The notes beneath the pieces were generated by a model. The model saw only the letters and a list, made by a program, of their open reading frames with translations. It made no database searches and was not told the origin of the DNA. A DNA stretch of 51,023 nucleotides, from positions 1 to 51,023 of the IMG/VR virus record IMGVR_UViG_3300032360_000013; one strand, 5' to 3'. Position numbers and translations under genes: made by a program. Of the stretch, positions 32,414-41,455 are shown in pieces (the stretch's first letter is position 1; the number at the start of each line of letters is the position of its first letter). This DNA is from a virus.

Positions 32414-35400
32414 ATGTCATTACTTAAAATAGGTTTAGGGGGATTAATCTTAGCAGCTAGAAAAGATGCTAAATATATTCCTAAAATAATAAGTACATTA
32501 AAAGACAAAGGTATAAAAGATTTAAATATAAATTTAAAACCCACCGAGTTATCTAAGATATTAGGTATAGATAATAAAATATTAAATGCTAGCATTAGAA
32601 AAGCAGTTAATAGAGCTCATATCAAAGACGCGGGAGAACACGCCGAACTTTCTCCAGAACTGTATAGCTTTGGCAAAAGATTAATAAGAGGAGACAGGCA
32701 ACATGGCGGTAAAAAAGGATTAAAATTAGGGCAAGGACAAGGCTACAGTATAAATTTAAAAAGTTTTTTAGACGAAATACAAACCTCAGCAACAATACAA
32801 GGAAAAAATCTTGATTCAGCAACATCTGTTAGCAAAGTACAAACTGGTTTTAAAAAGAAAATAGAGGAGTATGCCAAAAAAAGATTTGATTCTAGCGTAA
32901 ATGAGTTAGATGAAGTAGCGAAGGCAAAAGTATTAAAAGGAATATCAGATTTTGATCCTAAAAAAGGTAAAGGTGCAGCAGCTGCTATACAGAAATCAAA
33001 AGAAAATTTGCGTGACCTAAAAAATGCAAAATTACCAAAAGGAACTCCAGCCTTAGAAAGATTTGAAGTTGATCATATTAAAGGGCAAACAGAATTCTTG
33101 AGAAGACTAGGTCTTGGAGAAAAAGATTTTAATAAATTTTTAGCTGCAAAAGGCAAATCACTAGATAATTTATCTCTTAAAGATTTAGATATAGAATTTG
33201 ATGCTTTTATTAAAGAGTTAGAAACCGGAAAAGATGGGCTTTTAAATTTTAATAATCTAGACCAACTTTATGGGAGTGGAAATTTACAGGTCGTTAAAAG
33301 AAAATATCACGCACCTTCTAAATCTGGAGGAATGAGAGCTGGTAAAGGTTACGCGTTTGATGATCCCACCCATAGTATTCAAGGAAGACTTGCAACCTAT
33401 AAAAGACTAAATGATGAATATCTAGATCTTGTAGCTTTTCAAAACAAAGAACTTCCCAGAACATCAGCAAATTTAAATCAATTAAAAAACGCACACAGTG
33501 ATTATAAAAGAACAAGCACAATATTTGATAGTTGGGGTAACTTTGATAAACAAGTTGATAAAAGAATAACCGACATTGAAAATAGTTTAGGAACTGATTA
33601 CTTAGGACATAAATATGACCAAGTTATTGCAGGTGTTTATGAAGGTGCAGCTGCAAAATCAAAACAGTTTGGTTATAAAATCCCTACAGTTTCTGATAAT
33701 CCAAATATTCCTAACTGGCTCCTTGATGATTATAATGTTTCTTATAAAGCTGGTGGAGGCCGTGTAGAATATGAAAATGGCACCGGCCCTAAAGGAGTAC
33801 AACCAGTAGCGAGTCCATCACAATCGTTTGATCAAGAAGTTAAAACAATGATGCAAAATTCAGGGCTAGACATTGGTGATTCTGTTCTTGAAGTTATGAA
33901 AGATAGAAAGTCTAGGAAGGGATTTAAGTTGGGTGGCATGGTTGGTGATGTAAAACTAGGACCAAGTATGACTAGTCAGCTAGATTCAACAAATAAAGTA
34001 GGTGCCGCTGAAGCACTGTTAGCTGGTATTGGTGCAGGTTTACTTGATATTCCAAAAGGTGCTTTTACATTAGGTGCTGCTTTAATGGATATTGGAGCAG
34101 GTACACACAACGCAGCTAAAGTAGAAGATTGGTTTGACGGTTTAAATGACTGGGATGAAAAAGCAGAACAACATTGGCTAGGAACTATGTCTAGAATAGC
34201 TGTAAACTTAGGTGTTCCTGGAGCTTATGGTTGGAAAGCTGGAGAGAAGCTAGCTTCTAAAGCACTTCTAGCAAAGAGAAATGGAAACTATTTTAGACTA
34301 AATGATCCTGAACTAGCGAAAAGATTTGGTACTGCACTCAATGGTAAAGGTAGATTAATGGCAACATTTGGTGCAGCCGGTGGGGCCGGTGTAACTGATG
34401 CAATATTTGTAGGGGACCCTGAAAGTATGGGTACTTTTGGAGATATGGCTTCCTGGGGGCCAACTCAATTAGAACCTAACGATGAGAAGATGGCTTCAAG
34501 AGAAATTGTAAATAGAATGAAATTTGGTTTAGACGGATCTTTAATGATAGGCCTTGTCGGAGGTACGGGGTCAGCGATTAAAACATTATATAGAAGACGT
34601 AACGAACTATCTTCTAATAACGACAAGATAGATAAATTCTTTTCAGCATTCAGACCTAGAGGCAGAAAGTCCCAAGAGTATTTTGATATGGAGAGAAGGA
34701 ATATTGGAGCGCGGGCCACGGATATAAACTGGGCGGGTGAACAATCTCGTAAATTAGATAAACACATTGATGCCATATTTCCATTTGTAAAAAATCCATT
34801 TAACAAACTAGGTAACAAAGGTAGAACAGAGTTTATGAAGGATCTCAACGATACTCTCCTTTCCGGTTCCCCCATTATGAATTCTATTGGTAAGGTTGAC
34901 TTTGGTCCTATGGACAGAGATAAATTAAATAAGATTATTAAACTTATGAAAGACAAAGGAGCTAAGCAATCTGACGTAGATGGTGTATTAGATTCCTTTG
35001 AACAAATGAGATTAGGTTGGGGACATATATTTAGTCGTCTTGGTTATTCTATGGATGATGAAGTACGTAAAGGATTTGCTCCTCTGTTTGGTGATAAATT
35101 TAGAGATTACTTAGGATCAACTTATGAATTATTACAGAATAAATCTTTAATTCCTCTATTTAACTATGCTCCTACAGAAGAAGTTGTAGAAAAAACAATT
35201 AAACTGTTTCAGGAATCAGCAAAGGAAGCAGGCAGGCCTATCACAAGAGAACAAGCTGAAATGTATGCAAACCAGATTGTAGAAACAGCTAAGTTACCTC
35301 CTAATCTAGCTACATCAAAAGAAAAAACAACTGGCGTGTTTTTTAATGCTCCTGACTTTTTTGCAAACAGGACAGTTCTTACTGAGATAGATGCAGCTGC

Positions 35401-37801
35401 TCCTACTATTGCCTTAAGAAATTTAAAAAAAGAACCAAGAGAAATAATAGAACAGTTATTAGGTAAAGTTGAAGATCCTATGCAAACAATGCTAACGGGA
35501 ACTAATAGATTATCTCTAATTGGTAGACGTAATCAATTCTATAATGAGTTATTAAAATCTGACGAAGCCTTAATAGCTGAACGCGCTACTTTTTCAAAAG
35601 CTAATCCTGGAGTTAAAACTCCAGATACAATGAAAGGCTTCTTTAGAGAGACAGATACAGAGGCTATAAACGCATTCGGACAAAATATTAAACAGATTGA
35701 GATTGATGCAAGCAGAACTGTCGAAGCTGGAATTACTAATCCTTTGAATGGTAAGTGGGCTGAGAAAGGTGTAGCAGAAGCTATTGAAGAATCAGCAATG
35801 GTATCTAGAGATAAGTCTACTCTCAACCAGCTGTATCACAGCTTCCTTTTATATCCTAAGGCAACATCACAAATGGCTAAGACAATTCTAAGCCCAGTTA
35901 CTCATGTCAGGAACTTTATATCTGCTGGAGCATTTGCTTCATCTAATGGTTTATTTTTACAGAACCCTGCTGAGATTGCAAAAGCTATGAAAGATGCATA
36001 CAAAGCACTACAAATTCCTGGCTCACGTATGGCTAATGATGAGTATAGAAAACTATTAAGATTAGGTGTTGTGAATAGTAATGTTCGTCTAGGGGATTTA
36101 ACTAAATTACTTAAAGACACTAACTTTGGTGAGTCTATTAATTCAAGAAGAGCACTACGCGGTTTAATGAGACCTCTTTCTAAAATTAAAAAATGGACAG
36201 AGGATATGTATACAGCTGAGGATGACTTTTGGAAAATTACTTCTTACGCATTAGAAAGAAGCCAGTTAGATAAAGCCTATAAAAAGTATGGTATAACCAG
36301 AACTATTGATCAAATAGATGAAGAGGCTGCTGATCTTGTTAGAAACCAAATACCAAATTATGATATGGTAAATGATTTTATTAGGGCTACAAGAAAACTT
36401 CCTCTAGGAAATTTTGTTTCGTTTCCTGCTGAAATAATGAGAACCACAGCAAACATTCTACAAAGAGCAATAAAAGAAATAAAACTTACCCACACACTAG
36501 ATGATGGTCGTATTGTACATCCACTTAGAGGGATAGGAATGAAGCGAGCTCTTGGTTTAGGTACTACTGTTGTAGCTGTTCCATACGGAACAGTAGAAGC
36601 AGCTAAAGCAATCTATGATGTAACAGAAGATGAGATGCAGGCTCTTAGAAGATTTGTTCCTGACTGGTCTAAAAATTCAACACTAGTTCCAATACGTGGT
36701 GAAGATGGAGAACTAAAATACATAGATTTTTCTCATGCTAATGCATACGACACAATGATTAGACCTATTACTGCTATGATTACAGGGGTTCAACGTGGGA
36801 TGAGTGAAGGAGACCTGGGCCAAGAAATTATGAAATCTATGTGGGAAGGTACTGCTGAAACTTTATCTCCGTTCGTTAGTGAATCAATTTGGACATCAGC
36901 AATATCAGATATATTCTTAAGACAAGGTCGTACTAGAGAAGGAAATAGATTATGGACTGAACAAACTCCTTGGGGAGAGAGAATGAATAAAGCTGTAATG
37001 CACGCTCTTAAAACTCAATTCCCTGGATCCATAGAACAATTAAAACGACTAGACTTAGCCATTGAGCCTGTGGATATATTTATGAAAGGTAAGTATGATA
37101 AGTATGGGCAGGCGTTTGAATTAGGTGATGAACTAGCAGGGCTTGCTGGTCTAAGAGCTGTTAAAGTTGATCCTATTAGAGCTATGAAGTTTAAAATTGC
37201 AGACTTTAGGATGGGTGTTAACAATGCAAGACGTGAATTTACATCACCATTACTTAGAGGTGGTCCAGTAACTCCTGAGCAGATAGTAGATAGATATAAA
37301 GTAGCTAGTGATGCTTTGTACAAAGTACAGGAAAAAATGTTTAGAGATTACTATGCAGCTAGAACATTAGGCACAAGTATAAGAGAGTTAGATATTGAGT
37401 TTGCTGATAGAGTATCTAATACACAATTAAATTCTATTAAAAAAGGAGAGTTTAAACCTTTCATACCATCAGAAAATATTGAACTATCATTCAGAAATAA
37501 TGCTAGAGCTGTTGGCCAACCTGATCCATACAGGGCAGCTAGAAATTTAATTAGAAAGCTAATTAGATTATATGACGGAATGCCTCTTGGTTTAAAACTA
37601 CCTAATCTAGACAATCCTTTTAAAACTTCTGGACTAAACTTACCAATAACTAATTCACCAATTCTACAACAAGGTTTAACTAATTCACCTGTAACTCCTC
37701 CGTTAGTTAATGTAATGCCTCAGAGCCAGCAGTTACAACAAACAGCCGCGGCCGGACAGAAAGTATTTGGACCTAACGATACAGTATTTGGAGCAGCATA
37801 A
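32414..37801 (+). CDS. Giant internal virion protein with an HNH-like segment and a GGR motif
   Basis: At 1795 residues this is the largest gene. Residues 1-200 are basic and helical. A segment near 215-300 reads FEVDHIKGQ (Asp220-His221), then LYGSGNLQVV (Asn290) and KRKYHAPSK (His299), resembling a spread-out HNH nuclease fold. AGGGRVEYENGTG (448) and LGGMVGDVK (507) are motif relatives. A Gly/Ala-rich hydrophobic region (about 530-570, including EALLAGIGAGLLDIPKG) may insert into membrane. The C-terminal 900 residues, with SPVTHVRNFISAGAFASSNG and a long helical body, resemble large ejection proteins of marine short-tailed phages. An AGGAGGG site precedes the ATG. The role is probably genome delivery; the nuclease is speculative. 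Confidence 0.82.
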   Translation: MSLLKIGLGGLILAARKDAKYIPKIISTLKDKGIKDLNINLKPTELSKILGIDNKILNASIRKAVNRAHIKDAGEHAELSPELYSFGKRLIRGDRQHGGKKGLKLGQGQGYSINLKSFLDEIQTSATIQGKNLDSATSVSKVQTGFKKKIEEYAKKRFDSSVNELDEVAKAKVLKGISDFDPKKGKGAAAAIQKSKENLRDLKNAKLPKGTPALERFEVDHIKGQTEFLRRLGLGEKDFNKFLAAKGKSLDNLSLKDLDIEFDAFIKELETGKDGLLNFNNLDQLYGSGNLQVVKRKYHAPSKSGGMRAGKGYAFDDPTHSIQGRLATYKRLNDEYLDLVAFQNKELPRTSANLNQLKNAHSDYKRTSTIFDSWGNFDKQVDKRITDIENSLGTDYLGHKYDQVIAGVYEGAAAKSKQFGYKIPTVSDNPNIPNWLLDDYNVSYKAGGGRVEYENGTGPKGVQPVASPSQSFDQEVKTMMQNSGLDIGDSVLEVMKDRKSRKGFKLGGMVGDVKLGPSMTSQLDSTNKVGAAEALLAGIGAGLLDIPKGAFTLGAALMDIGAGTHNAAKVEDWFDGLNDWDEKAEQHWLGTMSRIAVNLGVPGAYGWKAGEKLASKALLAKRNGNYFRLNDPELAKRFGTALNGKGRLMATFGAAGGAGVTDAIFVGDPESMGTFGDMASWGPTQLEPNDEKMASREIVNRMKFGLDGSLMIGLVGGTGSAIKTLYRRRNELSSNNDKIDKFFSAFRPRGRKSQEYFDMERRNIGARATDINWAGEQSRKLDKHIDAIFPFVKNPFNKLGNKGRTEFMKDLNDTLLSGSPIMNSIGKVDFGPMDRDKLNKIIKLMKDKGAKQSDVDGVLDSFEQMRLGWGHIFSRLGYSMDDEVRKGFAPLFGDKFRDYLGSTYELLQNKSLIPLFNYAPTEEVVEKTIKLFQESAKEAGRPITREQAEMYANQIVETAKLPPNLATSKEKTTGVFFNAPDFFANRTVLTEIDAAAPTIALRNLKKEPREIIEQLLGKVEDPMQTMLTGTNRLSLIGRRNQFYNELLKSDEALIAERATFSKANPGVKTPDTMKGFFRETDTEAINAFGQNIKQIEIDASRTVEAGITNPLNGKWAEKGVAEAIEESAMVSRDKSTLNQLYHSFLLYPKATSQMAKTILSPVTHVRNFISAGAFASSNGLFLQNPAEIAKAMKDAYKALQIPGSRMANDEYRKLLRLGVVNSNVRLGDLTKLLKDTNFGESINSRRALRGLMRPLSKIKKWTEDMYTAEDDFWKITSYALERSQLDKAYKKYGITRTIDQIDEEAADLVRNQIPNYDMVNDFIRATRKLPLGNFVSFPAEIMRTTANILQRAIKEIKLTHTLDDGRIVHPLRGIGMKRALGLGTTVVAVPYGTVEAAKAIYDVTEDEMQALRRFVPDWSKNSTLVPIRGEDGELKYIDFSHANAYDTMIRPITAMITGVQRGMSEGDLGQEIMKSMWEGTAETLSPFVSESIWTSAISDIFLRQGRTREGNRLWTEQTPWGERMNKAVMHALKTQFPGSIEQLKRLDLAIEPVDIFMKGKYDKYGQAFELGDELAGLAGLRAVKVDPIRAMKFKIADFRMGVNNARREFTSPLLRGGPVTPEQIVDRYKVASDALYKVQEKMFRDYYAARTLGTSIRELDIEFADRVSNTQLNSIKKGEFKPFIPSENIELSFRNNARAVGQPDPYRAARNLIRKLIRLYDGMPLGLKLPNLDNPFKTSGLNLPITNSPILQQGLTNSPVTPPLVNVMPQSQQLQQTAAAGQKVFGPNDTVFGAA

Positions 37802-38388
37802 TGTGGGGGACAGCAGCTAAAGGACTAGCTAGTTTAGTAAACAAACTCGCCAGACGGGCGATGAAAAAATATGATGTCCCTGCACCTAAAGGTAAAACAG
37901 CTGCTTATCGTGGTGAATATCTACCTCATAATAAAGATTTTACTCAAGGGATAGGTTCAAAGCGCCCAGGACAATGGCATAGTAATGATCCTCTGGATTC
38001 AGAAATGGTCATGGATACTTATGCAGACATGATTAAAGGAGTACCTGTTATTAGAAAAGGCATAATGTCTAATAAAGATTTTATAAGAGGAGCTGGAAAA
38101 GGTGCTAAACAAAACTACATGCTAGGAGAAGCAATGGATCCAGGAGCAAGTCTTTTTTCTGAAATGAAAGAGGCAATGAAATTTGCAAAGGAAGGACTTC
38201 CAGGGGTACCTTTCTTGAGATCAGCTGGAGCAGAGCCGGGTAAAGTTATAAGTGGCATAGCCCCTCTATTTACTGAGAAACAATTACCTTTTTTATTAGA
38301 AAGACTTAAAGACCCTGCGATGCGCAAGATAATACTGAAGCTTTTATTTGGAGCAACTTCTGGATTAAAAGCAGGAGGTATAGTATAA
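37801..38388 (+). CDS. Unknown protein, possibly ADP-ribosyltransferase-like
   Basis: The 195-residue product has a basic amphipathic N-terminus (WGTAAKGLASLVNKLARRAM). A segment AAYRGEYLPHNKDF (about 34-47) is followed by PGQWHSNDPLDSE and TYAD (about 56-76). The order YRG ... W-(H)-S-x-DP ... TYA resembles the first two core strands of some ADP-ribosyltransferase folds, but the catalytic Glu region is not evident, so this is a weak hint. The C-terminus is a helical pair ending LKAGGIV. It starts on the last base of the giant gene's stop and is probably a further internal virion component. Confidence 0.65.
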   Translation: MWGTAAKGLASLVNKLARRAMKKYDVPAPKGKTAAYRGEYLPHNKDFTQGIGSKRPGQWHSNDPLDSEMVMDTYADMIKGVPVIRKGIMSNKDFIRGAGKGAKQNYMLGEAMDPGASLFSEMKEAMKFAKEGLPGVPFLRSAGAEPGKVISGIAPLFTEKQLPFLLERLKDPAMRKIILKLLFGATSGLKAGGIV

Positions 38389-38619
38389 ATGACTATGGAA
38401 CCTAAAACACAACGCGAACATATTATTGCCTTAAATGGACATATTACTGGTGTCAAACGTGAGATAAAAAATATTAAAGAAAATCATCTCAAACACATGG
38501 GGTGTGAAATCGATAGATTGGGTGGTAAGGTAGATAAAATCTATTGGGTTGTATTGACTACGGTGGGGGCCGTTGGTTTAATAATTATAGAAGCACTGAT
38601 GAATAGGATAGGAATGTAA
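38389..38619 (+). CDS. Coiled-coil plus membrane-span protein, holin/XhlA-like
   Basis: The 76-residue product has a charged coiled coil (HITGVKREIKNIKENHLKHM, about 18-37), then DRLGGKVDKIYW and a single membrane segment VVLTTVGAVGLIIIEALM (about 54-71). This layout matches haemolysin XhlA-type and related accessory holin proteins. It lies two genes upstream of the M15 peptidase, which fits a lysis cassette. The ribosome-binding sequence GGAGG is in the end of the preceding gene. An alternative ATG two codons downstream exists. The stop overlaps the next start by one base. Confidence 0.68.
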   Translation: MTMEPKTQREHIIALNGHITGVKREIKNIKENHLKHMGCEIDRLGGKVDKIYWVVLTTVGAVGLIIIEALMNRIGM

Positions 38620-39473
38620 TGACGTTTGGAGAAGCATTTAAGAAAGCAAGAAAAGAACAAGGAGCAGGAGGAACTTTTACCTGGGAAGGCAAGAAGTATT
38701 CTACTAATACAGCTGAGGATAAAGCTAAAGTTACTAAAAATAATGTAGAAAAGAAAACAGAGGAAAAGAAAAAAGAGAAAAAGAAAACAGAGAAAAAAGA
38801 AGAAAAGAAAACAGATGTTAAACCAGTAAAAAAACCCGAGAAGAAAAAAGAAACTGTAGTAACTCCGGTAAAGAAACCTGAGAAAAAGTTTGTAGATAAA
38901 ATAGTTGATACTTTTACAAAGGAAAGAGATTTAGTACCTGACAACATTGAATACTTTTTAAAAGATTTAGTTGGAATTAAAGGTGATTATACAGAAGAAG
39001 ATTTTGGGGACACAACCCTTGACGCAACAAAAACAGCAGTAATGAATGCAATTAAAAAAAATCAAGACTATATTGGTTATGGTGATTATGATGATATACA
39101 AGGTAGTACATATAAAGATTCAATTTTTGATACAATTAGTAACCCTAACAAGATAGCAAAAACTTTAATAGGAGCTGCTAACTTCGACGTAGAAGATGGT
39201 AATTTAATGCTTAGAGATTCTTACGACTTTAATGATGCAGCTGCTAATCAGGATCTTGGTTTTGTAGATAAATTAAAAGGTATCAAAGAAGAAACATTTA
39301 GTGATGAAGGTTTTAGTCCTTACAGAGGACTTAGAGCTATAGGTAAATACTTTGGATCAGGAGAAGGTGGAGGATCAAATATAAATTTAAATTTAGGTCC
39401 TGCTTCAGATTATTATAACCAAGACCAACTAGCCGGTATCATGTCAACACAAGCAGCAAAGGATAAATCATAA
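38619..39473 (+). CDS. Unknown protein with a Lys/Glu/Pro-rich linker
   Basis: The 284-residue product begins MTFGEAFKKARKEQGAGGTF, then TWEGKKYSTNTAED, an N-terminal module familiar in marine phage genes before lysis genes. Residues about 45-92 are almost wholly Lys, Glu, Thr, Val and Pro (for example KPVKKPEKKKETVVTPVKKP), an extended charged linker reminiscent of periplasm-spanning regions. The C-terminal 190 residues form an acidic, mixed domain with YIGYGDYDDIQGSTYKDS, ending in a Gly/Asn-rich tail. The function is unknown. It is sandwiched between the holin-like gene and the M15 peptidase with one-base overlaps. Confidence 0.75.
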   Translation: MTFGEAFKKARKEQGAGGTFTWEGKKYSTNTAEDKAKVTKNNVEKKTEEKKKEKKKTEKKEEKKTDVKPVKKPEKKKETVVTPVKKPEKKFVDKIVDTFTKERDLVPDNIEYFLKDLVGIKGDYTEEDFGDTTLDATKTAVMNAIKKNQDYIGYGDYDDIQGSTYKDSIFDTISNPNKIAKTLIGAANFDVEDGNLMLRDSYDFNDAAANQDLGFVDKLKGIKEETFSDEGFSPYRGLRAIGKYFGSGEGGGSNINLNLGPASDYYNQDQLAGIMSTQAAKDKS

Positions 39474-39940
39474 TGAATCTATCAAAAAACTTTACACTAT
39501 CAGAACTAACAAAATCTCAAACAGCGGTACGCAAAGGAATTAATAACGAACCGAGTACCGCGGACATCAATAATCTTATTCACCTAGCGGAGACTATCCT
39601 ACAACCAGTGCGTGAACACTTTGGTAAACCGGTTATGATATCCTCAGGCTATAGAAGCCCAGCGTTGTGCGAGGCTATTGGTTCTTCGACTAAGTCACAA
39701 CATGCCCGGGGTGAGGCAGCAGACTTCGAGATACATTCAGTTGACAACAAGGAACTCGCAGCGTGGATTAAAAAAAACTGTGAATTTGATCAGTTGATCT
39801 TAGAATATTATGATGGGATAGATCCCAACTCTGGTTGGATTCATTGCTCAGTGAAAACAGCACCAGAAATACCGCGCAAGCAAGTACTACAAGCGAAGAA
39901 GATAGAAGGACGAACAGCATACGAACCGATACTTCTTTAG
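39473..39940 (+). CDS. M15-family peptidase endolysin (D-Ala-D-Ala carboxypeptidase-like)
   Basis: The 155-residue protein is a complete peptidase M15 domain. MISSGYRSPALCEAIG (about 55-70) is the conserved lead-in. The zinc ligands are His77 and Asp84 in SQHARGEAADF and His124 in GWIHCSV. This family cuts peptide links in peptidoglycan and commonly serves as phage endolysin. No signal peptide or cell-wall binding domain is present, so release would need a holin. The start overlaps the preceding stop by one base. Its last 4 bp overlap the convergent helicase gene. Confidence 0.88.
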   Translation: MNLSKNFTLSELTKSQTAVRKGINNEPSTADINNLIHLAETILQPVREHFGKPVMISSGYRSPALCEAIGSSTKSQHARGEAADFEIHSVDNKELAAWIKKNCEFDQLILEYYDGIDPNSGWIHCSVKTAPEIPRKQVLQAKKIEGRTAYEPILL

Positions 39941-41382
39941 ATCCAATTTTTAAGATCTTCCCCCATGATTTCATTTGCAATATTAATTTTATTTCGTAGT
40001 GATTTGACGATACGTTCATCTATAGTACCTTCTGCTATCAAGTCAACATAGGTAACATTATTTTTTTGACCAATTCGGTGTGCCCGATCCTCAGATTGCA
40101 ATCTTTTTTCTAGATCATAACTGTTAGAATAATAAATTACTGTGCTCGCAGCGGTAAGAGTAATTCCATACCCTCCAGTTTGAGTGTTCCCTACAAAATA
40201 GCGCGTAGGGCCATTTTTTTGCTGAAACTGAGCAATGTTATCCTGGCGGTACCTTTGGTCCACTCCACCGTGATATTCGACTGTAGAGGCCTCTCCGTAA
40301 GCTTTTTTCAGAGAATTTGTAATATTTTTTATATCTTCCCTATAGTTAGCCCAGATTATTACTTTGCCATCAGTTTCTTCTAAAATACTCATTAGCTCAT
40401 CCAATCTGTTATTCTTTAGGTGAGTAATACTATCATCGTCTGCTTTAAAATGACCACATGTTACTTGATGAAGTCTCATTAGTTGAGTAATTACATTCAT
40501 GGTTGACATCACCTTGCCATTCAATAATGCAAGAGCATCCCGTTTCAATTGTGCATAAATTTTTATCTGTTCATCAGTTAGCTGCACATATCTTTTAGTA
40601 AATACTTTCTCTGGTAAATCTAAACACTCTTCTTTTAGTACACGATAAGAAAACTTATCTAATAATGTTGTGAGCTCTCCAAGGTTTCTATAGCTACCAA
40701 CAAGCTGCACTCTACGGCCACCGAAATTTCTTTCTATCATATTAGCGTACTTCGTACGGAAAGAATAATAAGATGACTGCTGTAGATGGTGTTCGTCCAG
40801 GAACTCACACTGACTATATAAATCTAGTGGAGATTTAGTAACGGGAGAGCCGGTTAATATTCTACGATACTTGGCAAGATTTCCTATTTTTAAAATGTTT
40901 TTTGTGCGTTTTGCTGTCGGATTCTTGATCGTCGTAGATTCATCGATTCCTATTAAAGCTCTTCCAATAAATATGTTAAGGAAACTGTGAGCAAAGTCCA
41001 GTCCTTTTGTTGTAGAAAATGCTTCTACATTCATTATCAATATCTTAAGATCACCTTTATCATCGAACAATGTATCAAGCTCGTACTGTTTTTTCTTTGT
41101 CAAATTTGCTTCCCATAAAACCTTAGTGTATTCAACATGTTCAGGCATGTGTGCAGGGAACTCTATCTCATCCCAGTTTTTGTACACTCCTTTGGGTGCA
41201 ACGATTAGCGCACCGCGGACCGCGCCTCTGTCATATAGCATAGCGATGTTATCAACGAGGACCTTGGACTTACCAGTACCCATCTCCATGAATAAAGCAT
41301 ACGTTGTCTGAGCCCAGGACTTTTCTAAGGCTTTGATTTGATGTGCATAAGGCTTAGTTTTAAACCTATAATCTTTTATCAT
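39937..41382 (-). CDS. SNF2-family helicase/translocase
   Basis: The 481-residue product shows superfamily 2, SNF2-type motifs: PYAHQIKALE (about 11-20, Q-motif region), EMGTGKSK (33-40, Walker A), VAPKGVYKNW (61-70, motif Ia), IDEST (146-150, DExx box), LTGSP (about 176-180, motif III) and the motif VI block SEDRAHRIGQ (about 436-445). Such ATPases move along duplex DNA. It is the only long gene on the minus strand, reading into the lysis genes from a divergent promoter. It probably acts in replication, recombination or early takeover. The start at 41382 is the first ATG after the promoter. Confidence 0.9.
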   Translation of the reverse strand: MIKDYRFKTKPYAHQIKALEKSWAQTTYALFMEMGTGKSKVLVDNIAMLYDRGAVRGALIVAPKGVYKNWDEIEFPAHMPEHVEYTKVLWEANLTKKKQYELDTLFDDKGDLKILIMNVEAFSTTKGLDFAHSFLNIFIGRALIGIDESTTIKNPTAKRTKNILKIGNLAKYRRILTGSPVTKSPLDLYSQCEFLDEHHLQQSSYYSFRTKYANMIERNFGGRRVQLVGSYRNLGELTTLLDKFSYRVLKEECLDLPEKVFTKRYVQLTDEQIKIYAQLKRDALALLNGKVMSTMNVITQLMRLHQVTCGHFKADDDSITHLKNNRLDELMSILEETDGKVIIWANYREDIKNITNSLKKAYGEASTVEYHGGVDQRYRQDNIAQFQQKNGPTRYFVGNTQTGGYGITLTAASTVIYYSNSYDLEKRLQSEDRAHRIGQKNNVTYVDLIAEGTIDERIVKSLRNKINIANEIMGEDLKNWI

Positions 41383-41402
41383 AATTTATTTTACTTTCTT
41401 AG

Positions 41403-41431
41403 TTGACAAATATATATTGATTCATTATATA
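41403..41431 (+). promoter_or_regulatory. Rightward sigma70-type promoter for the replication operon
   Basis: A perfect TTGACA (41403-41408) is followed by a 17-bp spacer and TATATA (41426-41431), 24 bp before the ATG at 41456. With the leftward promoter it forms a near two-fold symmetric element, the outer arms being the two TTGACA boxes. Confidence 0.68.
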
Positions 41432-41439
41432 AATGTCAA
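41411..41439 (-). promoter_or_regulatory. Leftward sigma70-type promoter for the SNF2 helicase gene
   Basis: On the minus strand there is TTGACA (41439-41434), a 17-bp spacer and TATATA (41416-41411), 28 bp from the helicase start. It is completely interleaved with the rightward promoter, so the two cannot be bound by RNA polymerase at the same time. Confidence 0.65.
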
Positions 41440-41455
41440 TAAAGAAAGTTGAATT

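Noticed and set aside
34465-34956. 163-codon minus-strand open frame
   Set aside because: It is antisense within the giant internal protein gene, with hydrophobic nonsense composition and no start signals.
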